The notes below the pieces were generated by a model, which saw only the letters and a program-made list of their open reading frames with translations, was not told the origin of the DNA and did no database searches. The position numbers were made by a program, and so were the translations under genes. A DNA stretch of 64,000 nucleotides, taken from assembly GCF_964656455.1 (NCBI RefSeq), contig NC_135712.1, positions 64,981,239 through 65,045,238 of the forward strand, in the 5' to 3' direction. The DNA comes from Halichoerus grypus (Eukaryota > Chordata > Mammalia > Carnivora > Phocidae). How positions within the stretch are numbered: position 1 is the first letter of the stretch; every line of letters begins with the position of its first letter. This document shows, in pieces, positions 54,995 to 64,000 of the stretch.

Positions 54995-55610
54995 TTTAAC
55001 AAAAAGAACCCTCACCCCAGCCCATCCCCATCTCAATACCCTGAGGTAAACCATTATTGATAATTTAATGTATGCCATCCCAGACCTTCTCTAGGCCTTT
55101 AGAAACAACATACACACCATACTCCCAGATACACTGTGGTGCTTTTTCAATAAATCCAACCACGTACACGTTGCCATTTGCTTTTGAAGTGTCTTGGGTA
55201 TCTTTTCATATCAATTTAGATCTGCTTCATTTTAAAAAATAAGGACTAGGGGCATCTGGGTGGTTCAGTCAGTCAGGCATGTGACTCTTGATCTCAGCTC
55301 AGGACTTGATCTCAGGGTCGGTAGTGAGTTCAAGCTCCACCCAGTGTGGAGCCCACTTAAATAAATAAATAAATAAATAACCAACTAGATAGAATTTTAT
55401 AATATAGTTGTATGATGGTTTATGTAACAGTTTCCTTGTTGAATGGCATTTAGGTAGTATCTAGTTTTTCACTATTAAAGTGCCCTCATATTTTCATTCT
55501 TTTGGGTATTTCTATAGGATGGAATCGTAAAGGAGAGCCAATCAGAAGGCATGTCCATTTTAAACTTTGATAGGTAATGCCAAATTACTCTTCAAAAAGA
55601 TGGTTGGAGA
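54995..55610 (-). repeat. Old L1M relic interrupted by a SINE
   Basis: Antisense text ATAGGATGGAATCGTAAAGG, TTAAACTTTGATAGGTAATG and CCAAATTACTCTTCAAAAAG is typical of L1M 3' regions; similar decayed text lies left of the SINE at 55249. Confidence 0.6.
55249..55380 (+). mobile_element. Short old tRNA-derived SINE
   Basis: GGGGCATCTGGGTGGTTCAG, CAGCTCAGGACTTGATCTCA, GTGAGTTCAAGCTCCACCC, then (AAAT)n. Lacks the CT-rich domain of the younger copies. Confidence 0.85.
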
Positions 55611-56069
55611 ATTGTAAGCAGGGGAATAATTTGTAGCATTGACATTAAGTTGGAGTTTAAAACTGGAGATTGTTAAGGCAATTTCAAGAGTCTTGGTAAG
55701 TAATCTGGTCTAATGAACTGTCCAAGTCAGTGGGGATGGAAAGGAGTGGACAGATTTGAAAAACTGGGGAGATAGAATTCATTGATATGGTGACTGGCTA
55801 GGGCAGTACCTTGGATGAAGCTCAGGTTTCCGACTGGATGATGATTCCATTTACCGAGATTGGAAATACAGAAGGAGGGGCAGGTTTTGCTCCTCTTTCA
55901 GCTCCCCATCTCCATAAGTACCATCATTTCAACTATGTACTTCAGGCGAAATTCTAATAGTTAGCCATCCCTTCCTTTTTTCATATTCATCAGCATGCAA
56001 TTCATCAGCATGTCCTGTAGATTCAAAATATAATCTATATAATCTAATTTTGAAGGTAGAGCTAACAGG

Positions 56070-56815
56070 AACTGCTGGTAAATTGAGAGGATACTCTAAA
56101 TCTGACTTCTCACTACCTCTACCACTACCAGCCTACTCCATGCCACGTCACCTCTCCTTGGCTCCTGCAGCAGCCTGCCAACTGCTCTCCCCACTTGTAC
56201 TCTCAAACCACCCCCAAACATGCAGGGATTTGGTCATTCCCCACACTCAGACTTGTTTTAAATGTAAATCAGATGACACCCCCTCCCACCCCGCCCTTAG
56301 AACCCTTCATTGATTTTTTTCTTAGAATAACATCCAAACCCCTTACCCTTTTCTTTAGGCCTTAAGTGGTCTTGGCCCCTGGCTACTTTTATGACCACAT
56401 CTCCTACTATTCTCCTTGTTAACTACTCTCTAACCACATTGACATTCTCTTTCGCAAATATGCCAAGCTTCTTTCTGCCTTAGGTCTTTGCCCTGTTTTT
56501 TTTGCCCGGAATACTCTTCTTCCCTCATGTCCCTGTTAATTTATTTTCAGGTTAAATACCACCTTCTCGGAGAAGCCTCTGCCCTATTAGCTAAAGTAAT
56601 CTCTTCCGTTCATGACGGTATTTTCCTGTTTTATTTTCTTCCTAGCAAAATTGCTATTTGAAATGAACTTTATTTCTCATTTAATTATTTATGTCTCTCA
56701 ACTTTTCCCCTAAAAGACTAAACTCCCTGCAGGCAGGATATTAGCATATAGAATTAATTCTGGCACATTGTAGGCCCAATAAATGTTGAATAGATGGATG
56801 GACAGATGAATTGGC
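56070..56815 (+). repeat. L2 LINE, ORF2 end and 3' UTR
   Basis: Ordered L2 text: AATCAGATGACACCCCCTCC, AATAACATCCAAACCCCTTA, TTAGGTCTTTGCCCTG, GGTTAAATACCACCTTCTCG, GCAGGCAGGATATTAGCATA and CCAATAAATGTTGAATAGAT. The longest L2 copy in the window. Confidence 0.85.
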
Positions 56816-57080
56816 AAGGTGAACATAACCTTTTCCCCACCAAGGCTGATCATTTTGTTCCCTGCTTGAATTGTAAATATATGAAGACTCTTAATCAGTT
56901 AATTTTGTTCACTTGTGGTTCACAGTGAACCTAGGGCTGTGTCCCCAGGACTAACAGTAGAGAGTGCCAGTATATAGTTTCCTGGGCACAGCCAATAAGA
57001 TATCTAGAAGTTTCAATTCTGAGGAACCATTAGCTTTAATGTTCATGGAAAGGTAATTTAAGTGAGTATTTTATCTAGGG

Positions 57081-57634
57081 CTGCACTGTCCAATAAGGTA
57101 GCCCCTAGCCACATGCGGCTACTGAGTACTTGAAATGTATCTAGTCCAAACTGAGATGTACTATAAATTTAAAATACATACCAAATTTTGGGGTGCCTGG
57201 GTGGCTCAGTCGTTAAGCATCTGCCTTCGGCTCAGGTCATGATCCCAGGTCCTGGGATTGAGCCCCGCATCGGGCTCCCTGCTCCGTGGGAAGCCTGCTT
57301 CTCCCTCTCACACTCCCTCTGCTGTGTTCCCTCTCTCATTGTGTCTCTCTCTGTCAAATAAATAAATAAAATCTTAAAAAAAAATAAAATAAAATACATA
57401 CCAAATTTTGAAGGCTTGGTATGGGAATAAATACAGAATGTAAAATACCTTATTAATAATGTTTATATTGATTATATGTTGAAAAGATAATACGGTAGGT
57501 ATTTTGGGATAGAGGAAATGTACTATTAAAACTAATTTACCTGTTTTTACTTTTTATGTGGCTGTTAGAAGATTTAAAATTGTAAAAATGACTCATATTT
57601 GTACCTTGCCTTATATTTCTATTGGACAGCACTG
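57081..57634. repeat. Non-autonomous hAT-like DNA transposon with TIRs, split by a SINE
   Basis: Left end CTGCACTGTCCAATAAGGTA and right end ATTGGACAGCACTG form inverted repeats. Internal GCCACATGCGGCTACTGAGT and TATGTGGCTGTTAGAAGATT are partly inverted copies of each other, as in this old mammalian family. Family name uncertain. Confidence 0.7.
57191..57390 (+). mobile_element. Can-SINE
   Basis: GGGTGCCTGGGTGGCTCAGT head to AAATAAATAAATAAAATC tail. Exact 20-bp target duplication AAAATACATACCAAATTTTG at 57171-57190 and 57391-57410, inside the hAT-like element. Confidence 0.96.
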
Positions 57635-58139
57635 GTCATGGGCATTTTCTTCAGGTACTAGAGTTACATCTATTGTACCTAGTTCTTATTTGCATTTTTC
57701 CTCATATACAAGTTTTTGACCTGAATGCTGTGCCCACCCTCTTTTCCTCCCTGGCCCTCTACCAGAAAGGTAGGCTTTGTTTTGTTTGTAGGCTCTTTAT
57801 CCTTGGGAACAATAATGGATTTTGCTTCTGGTTTAATTTTCATCTTTGAGGGGTGGGATTGGTTGGGGTGAGGCAGGGTTTTTTATTTGTTTTTTTCCTG
57901 AAGTTGGATAAAATGTGGGGATGATGTCAGCAATGGTGGTGAGGAACTGAGACATTTTTACTACTGAGACCAAGGCTGCAGTGTTGAAAGTGCTGCTGAC
58001 TCCTGGGGGCTGAGGGACTTGAGGACCCTGCAGAGCTGTGCCAGAGATGGAGGAGCTAAGAGCCAGTCCTAAATCAGGAGGTTTGCAATGTGTTTCTCCC
58101 TATGCACTGTATTAATATATAGTGTATGCAAAATTTCTG

Positions 58140-58290
58140 ATGTGTTTATTGTTTGCATCTCCTTCTTGCTAGAATGTAAGCTCCATGAGGGCAGAGACTT
58201 TCTTTCTTGCTCACTGTAGTATTCTGGCTCATATCTCTGACTCGGTGCCTGGCACATAGTAAGTAGTCATCAATACATATTGAATGACTA
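58140..58290 (+). repeat. L2 LINE 3' end
   Basis: CTAGAATGTAAGCTCCATGA, GGGCAGAGACTTTCTTTCTT and GTGCCTGGCACATAGTAAGT match the L2 3' UTR closely. Confidence 0.85.
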
Positions 58291-58829
58291 CACAATTATG
58301 TTTATTCAGGCCAGGAGTAAACCATGGCCTTTATATAAAAGACAGTTATTTTCAGTTTCTGTTGTTACTTGTATACCTAATGTTTGTGATGCTGTTTTGT
58401 ATTTATTGTCTTCCCTTTTGGAATGCTTACAGATGGTGAGTGCTGATCTGCGTAGCAAAGGGCATTTTCCCAGCAACTGATGAAACCATCCAACCAAAAG
58501 TACATACAACAAATAAATCTAACCCAAGGCTTACTACGTGTGAATTTGTTCACTTAGTCTGTGTTACGGTCATTTCTTAAAGGGGAAGTTTGTAAGAACA
58601 AAGAATGTGCTATTTCTTCAACTGGGGGTTTTATTTGTCTCATAATAAAATTGATGTTACCATGGTTTTCTTCATGATATCAAAGACCAATTCTTGGCAA
58701 ATGTTTGTTGCTTCATGGTCACATAATGGCTGATCCACCTACACCTTCCGGTAGAAAGAAGGGAGGGAGTAAGGGGATAAAGGTATATGCCAACTGAATC
58801 AGTATCCCTCCTCCTTTTTTATGGGATGT

Positions 58830-59400
58830 CTTTATTGTGGTAAAATACACATGACATAAAATTAACCATTTTAAAGTGTACAATTCATTGGCATTTAGTA
58901 CCTTCACAATATAGCACAACCACCATCTCGACCTAGTTCCCAAACATTTTCATCATCCCAAAAGAAAACCCAGTACCCATTAAGCAGTTGGTCCCCATTC
59001 TCCCCTCCTCACAGTCCTTGGCAACAACCAATCTTCTGTCTGTGGATTTACCTATTCTGGATACTTTGGATAAATGGAATTGTAACATATGTGACCTTTT
59101 GGGTCTGGCTTCTTTCTCTTCTCTAGCATAATGTTTTCAAGGTTTATCCATGTGGCATGTATCAGTACTACACTCTTTTCTATGGCTGAATGTATTCCAT
59201 TGTGTATATATATCACAATGTGTTTATCCATTCAGCTGTTGATGGACATTTAGATTGTTTCCACATTTTGGCTATTGTGAATAATACTGCTGTGAACATT
59301 TGTGTACAAGCATTTGAGTACCTATTTTCAATTTGGGGTTTATATACCTAGGGCGAAATTGCTGGGTCATATAATAGTTCTGTGTTTCTGGGCCATTTGT
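58830..59400 (-). repeat. Old L1M 3' part
   Basis: Antisense L1M: TTATTGTGGTAAAATACACA, AAGTGTACAATTCATTGGCA, CAGTCCTTGGCAACAACCAA, TGTTGATGGACATTTAGATT and GCGAAATTGCTGGGTCATAT. Confidence 0.8.
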
Positions 59401-61131
59401 TTTTAGAGTAATACATCTGCCAGAACTGTGTGCAATAATTACTGTCATTCATTGGGGAATAGAGAGGGGCTTATAACCCTGATGTCTGTTTTGGATGTGA
59501 GGGTCAGCAGAGAATACCAGAACTCTAGGGTTTCTGACCAGAGAGCCTTTCCTGGCAATAGCTACAGAAGACAGAGTAATAGGAGGCCTGCATATGAGGT
59601 AAGAATTCAAGAGTCCTGGATTTTCTTTCCTGGAGAAATTAGCTTCTGAATTCCTCTTTACATCCATTTCTGGGATTCAGGCTCTAAGTCATAACAGGGA
59701 CTTATCCTGGCCTCCCAGTGCCCTCACTTGGAACTGTGATCTCGTTGCTCCTATTCTCTGTCACATAGTCAAGCCTTTAAGTCCAGGGTCAGAAGTGGGC
59801 TAATGTCTTCATTTGGTTAAGCATGAGGTGAGGTCCTTCTGTTGAACATGCTTGGAAGTGTACCAGTCATGGGTGGTGGTGAGGGTGGCTGTTAAGATCC
59901 AGAGGAGGGATCCAGAACTAAATTGCCTTTCACAAGTATTTGCTCAGTATGAAGTCATCTTTAATCAGCCCTATTCCACTGGCTTCAACAATGGGAGGCT
60001 GGCAGCTTTTCATTTCAGGGTAGTGATCCACCTGGGAGGTCTAAAGAGTGATTCTGATAGTGTTCCAAGAGAATCCTTCCCGGCTGTTACATGCCTTGTG
60101 TGCAGGTGTAATGTGTAGGGTGGTGGAAAAAAGACAAAACAGGGTGGGCCTTTATGTTTTATGGGTGGGTGGAGAGGACCTACCATGCTGTGTATGTCAG
60201 TCACATTTCACATCTCTTTGACAGGCTGTAACTTCTAGTAAATTCAGTGATAATTTCTTTGCTGCTTTTCCTGCTGAGCTATAAAATTATGGCAGTGTTA
60301 TGGGCATCTATGTTCATGCCTCCTGCATTAGTCTACCTCCTTCAAGACAGACACTGTCTTTTCCCTCCCTCCCTCCCCCCTAACAGGGACAAAAGCATCT
60401 ACTAAGCAAAGAACTAACTGTAAGTCTGTTAACAGTGCCTACTTTTGCCTCCTAAAGTACTTTTTCTCAAAGAGTGCATTGGGCCACTTTGGGAATTCTT
60501 AAATATGTCCTTTTGATGGACAGATCTCTGTTTCAGCAGCTGTCTCATTACACCACGTACCCATCCCCCGAGTGCCCTTGTTGGGTCCATTAGTAAACTT
60601 GCCTTTCTCCAGTAAGTGTTAACTCTCCCTCTGCCTTGAATTCTCCCTTGCTTTTCTTCCTTCCTCTGTCCTGTGTCTCCATAATCATCACTTCTGGAAC
60701 AATGCTTTAGCCTATTTCCTATGATAGGAGTGGGTGGTTTTCATTTACTCCCCCATGCTCCATCCATGTGATTCAGCTGGGATTGATGCCAGTCATAGTG
60801 ATTGATTCAGAGAGAAGCATATGATCGGGCCAGACAGAGTTACCTCAGGATTTTTGTTGAAATGAGAAAAAGGCACTCTCTTTTTCTACTGGAGTTACTT
60901 AACCGGTAGCTGCTGGCAATCACCAATTGAGGGCAACCTGTCTGAAAATGAAGCCAGCATAGAGGAAGGCAGACACTAGAAATGGAGAAAGATTTCTAAT
61001 CATAACACTTGAGTCCACCACACTCGAAGCCATTTTACCCTTATAATTACTTGTTATGTGAGTTGATACATTTTATTCTTAGGCCAATTTGAGTTGGGTT
61101 TCTAGCCCTTGCAATTAAAAGTCTTATCTTA

Positions 61132-63337
61132 TTCAACATTACTTTGGCTATTTGGGGTTTTTTCTGGTTCCATACAAATTTTAAAATTGTTTGCTCCAAC
61201 TCTGTGAAAAAGGCTAGTGTTACTTTGATAGGGATTGCATTGAATGTGTAGATTGCTTTAGGAAGTATGGACATGTTAACAATATTTGTTCTTCCAATCC
61301 ATGAGCATGGAATGTTTTTCCATTTCTTTGTATCTTCCTTAGTTTCTTTCATAAGTGTTCTATAGTTTTCAGAGTACAGATCTTTTATCTCTTTGATTAG
61401 GCTTATTCCTAGGTATCTTATGGTTTTTGGTGCAATTGTAAATGGGATCGATTCCTTGATTTCTCTTTCTGCTGCTTCATTATTGGTGTATAAAAATCCT
61501 GTGACTTTGCTGAATTCATCTATCAGTTCTGGCAATTTTTGAGTGGGGTCTTTTGGGTTTTCTACATAAAGTATCATGTTGTCTGTGAAGAGTGAAAGTT
61601 GGCCTTCTTCCTTGCCTATTCGGATGCCTTTTATTTCTTTTTGTTGTCTGACTGCTGTGGCAAGGACTTCCAGGACTATGTTGAACAGCAGTGGTGAGAG
61701 TGGCCATCCCTGTCTTGTTCCTGACCTTAGGGGAATAGCTCTCAGTTTTTCCCCAGTGAGGATGATATTAGTTGTGGATCTTTTATATATGGCCTTTATG
61801 ATGTTGATGTGTATGTTCCCTCTGTCCCTACTTCCTTGAGGTTTTTTGTCAAGAATGGATGCTGTATTTTATCAGATGCTTTTTCTGCATCTATTGAGAG
61901 TCTCATATGGTTCTTATCCTTTCTTGTATTAATGTGGTGTATCATGATGATTGATTTGCAGACATTGAACCACCCCTGCAGCCCTGGAATAAATTCCACT
62001 TGGTCGTGGTGAATAATGCTTTTTAATATACTGTTGGATCTGAGTAGCGAGTATCTTGTTGAGAATTTTTGCATTCATGTTCATCAGGGATATTGGTTTA
62101 TGGTTTTGGAATCAAGGTAGCCTCATAGAATGAGTTTAGAGGTTTTCCTTCCATTTCTACTTTTTGGAAGAGTTTCAGAAGAATAGGTATTAACTCTAAA
62201 TGTTTGGTAGAATTCCACTGGAAAGCTAGCTGGCCTTGGACTCTTGTTTGTTGGGAGATTTTTGATTACTGATTCAATTTCTTTGCTGACTATGGGTCTG
62301 TTCAGATTTTCTATTTCTTCCTGCTTCAGTTTCGGTAGTTTATATGTTTCTAGGAATTTATCCATTTCTTCCAGATTTCCTAATTTGTTGGCTCAATTAC
62401 TCATCATCAGGGAAATACAAATCAAAGCCACAATGAGATGCCACCTCGCACCAGTCAGAATGGCTAAAATTAACAAGTCAGGAAATGACAAATGTTAGTG
62501 AGGATGTGGGGAAAGGATAACCCTCTTACACTGTTGGTGGGAATGCAAACTGGTGCAGCCAGTCTGGAGAACAGTATGGAGGTTCCTCAAAAAGTTAAAA
62601 GTAGAACTACCCTACCACCCAGCAATTGCACTACTGGGTATTTATCCAAAGGATTAAAAAATACTGATTCGAAGGGGCACAGGCACCCCAATGTTTATAG
62701 CAGCACTATCCACAAGCCAAAACATGGAAAGAGCCCAAATGTCCATCAACTGATGAATGGAAAAAGATGTGGGGGTGCCTGGGTGGCTCAGTTGGTTAAG
62801 CGGCTGCCTTTGGCTCAGGTCAGGATCCCAGGGTCCTGGGATCGAGCCCCGAGTCAGGCTCCCTGCTCAGTGGGGATCCTGCTTCTCCCTCTCCTGCTCT
62901 CCCTGCTGTGCTCTCTCTCTTTCTGTCTAATATATATATTAGGAAGAATGAAATCTTGCCATTTGTAATGACATGGATGGAACTAAAGTGTATTATGCTA
63001 AGTGAAATAAGTCAGAGAAAGACAAATATATGATTTCACTCATGTGGAATTTAAGAAAAAAACAGATGAACATCGGGTAAGGGAAGGGAAAATAAAATAA
63101 GATAAAGACAGAGGGAGGCAAACCATAAGAGACTCAAATACAGGGAACAAACTGAGGGTTGCTGGAAGGGAGTTGGGTGGGGGGATGGGGTAATTGGGTG
63201 ATGGGCATTAAGGAGGGCACTTGATGTAACGAGCACTGGGTGTTATATGCAACTGCTGAATCACTAAATTCCACCCCCGAAACTAATACTACACTATATG
63301 TAAACTAACTTGAATTTAAATAAAACTTGAAAAAGAG
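61132..63337. mobile_element. Twin-primed L1: inverted 5' part joined to sense 3' part
   Basis: 61132-62394 is antisense L1 ORF2: minus-strand text [39 protein letters not shown] and [19 protein letters not shown] in broken frames. From 62395 the orientation flips and sense ORF2 end plus 3' UTR run to the A-rich end at about 63337 ([18 protein letters not shown] at the junction). About 240 codons between the two parts are missing. Flanks AAGTCTTATCTTA (61119-61131) and AAGTCTTAGCTTA (63338-63350) are the target duplication, one mismatch. A SINE sits inside. No intact protein remains. Confidence 0.92.
62771..62930 (+). mobile_element. Can-SINE inside L1, without an A tail
   Basis: GGTGCCTGGGTGGCTCAGTT head, body and CT tract ending TTTCTGTCTAATATATATAT, then directly L1 sequence (GAATGAAATCTTGCCATTTG). 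The usual AAATAAATAAAATC tail and a target duplication are not seen. Confidence 0.9.
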
Positions 63338-63509
63338 AAGTCTTAGCTTAGACAATGCCTATCAGCCCACTGATAATCTCCACCTTCACTCTGTATTTCC
63401 CTTTAGGTCCTATTCACTTGGAGATAGCCTTTCACCTAAATCCTAAACCTCCTCAACTCTTCCCACCGATCCACATCAGTGTTATAGTCCCATACATACA
63501 ATTATCCAG

Positions 63510-63735
63510 GGCTTTATAGTCTACCAAGGCACTTTCCTATCCCATTTGATCTTCACATAAAGCTCTGAGGAAGGTAGAAGAGGGATTATTACCTTCTTTC
63601 TTCAGTTGAGGAAACAAGTTGAAAAAATTTATAGTGATTTGCCCATATTGAATTTATAGTCACTGTTGGGCCTCAAACTTAACTTTCCTGACTGTAGATC
63701 TAGAAGAATTCTTTTATATTGTGTTGCCTCCCCTG
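63510..63735 (+). repeat. MIR element
   Basis: CCCATTTGATCTTCACATAA, AAGCTCTGAGGAAGGTAGAA, TTCAGTTGAGGAAACAAGTT and TGATTTGCCCATATTG follow MIR order. Confidence 0.65.
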
Positions 63736-64000
63736 TGTAGAAACATGGTTCTAATGTAAACTCACACTCTCCTCTCCCATGGAGACCTTCTTTTTCTAAT
63801 ATGGGTAGGCCCAATGGGACAGAAGGCCTCATCTTTATTTCAGTATCTCTTTCAGATTGGCTGTCCTCCATTTTCTATGATTTGGATTCCATTTCATCTG
63901 TCTGTACCACCTGCCACAAGTCTTTGTCACTGTTAAAGGTTACTTCTCAAAGACAAACTAGTTTAAGAATGTGACTGGTTCTGGGTTATATTATAACTTT

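Larger units (their letters stand above)
50641..64000. other. Intergenic region downstream of GTF2E1
   Basis: No exon recognised. Contains Can-SINEs, L2, MIR, L1M and hAT relics, and a twin-primed L1. The stretches 52000-53460, 53640-54060, 54320-54990, 55620-56060, 59400-61110 and 63740-64000 show neither gene nor clear repeat. In human the next gene on this side, as I recall, is STXBP5L; none of its exons is seen here. Confidence 0.7.

Noticed and set aside
59400..61110. Search for an exon of the next downstream gene (STXBP5L in human)
   Set aside because: No splice-bounded ORF or recognisable coding text, and no CpG island, anywhere between 51 and 64 kb.
61047..61577. 176-codon minus-strand ORF
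   Set aside because: L1 ORF2 fragment in the inverted half of the twin-primed L1.

Overview
This is a piece of a mammalian nuclear genome, from a carnivore. About twenty copies of a tRNA-derived SINE carry the carnivore-specific head GGGCGCCTGGGTGGCTCAG, an internal block CAGGTCATGATCCCAGGGTC, a CT-rich stretch and an AAATAAATAAAATC tail. That consensus is Can-SINE. The internal block resembles the form I associate with arctoid caniforms (bears, seals, mustelids) more than cat or dog copies; this narrower placement is inference from memory of the consensus sequences.

Two genes stand head to head around a CpG-rich promoter at about 14.5-15.3 kb. On the minus strand are the first three coding exons of RABL3, a small Rab-like GTPase (14802-14757, 11066-10975 and 2312-2183); its remaining exons lie off the left edge. 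On the plus strand is the whole coding region of GTF2E1, the alpha subunit of the general transcription factor TFIIE: four coding exons (19649-20096, 40008-40209, 44447-44685, 48927-49354) joining in frame to 438 residues, with a non-coding first exon near 15.03-15.26 kb and a 3' UTR with poly(A) signals at 50433 and 50616. All splice sites are GT-AG and all phases match. The head-to-head order agrees with what I recall of the human locus.

The rest is intron and intergenic DNA filled with repeats of different ages: very old L2, MIR, HAL1, L1M and MER5-type DNA transposons; an old LTR; carnivore L1 copies, all 5'-truncated or rearranged; and younger Can-SINEs, many with exact target-site duplications. 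A 5'-truncated GAPDH processed pseudogene lies in RABL3 intron 2. The region from 50.9 to 64 kb downstream of GTF2E1 has no exon I can recognise and ends with a twin-primed (inverted) L1.

I found no new gene system. The most useful leads are a stop codon plus AATAAA just inside GTF2E1 intron 2, which could give a short isoform with half a zinc ribbon; the shared promoter with an AAGATGGC motif over both start codons; inverted SINEs flanking GTF2E1 exon 3; a near-perfect hairpin in RABL3 intron 3; and several datable nested insertions.
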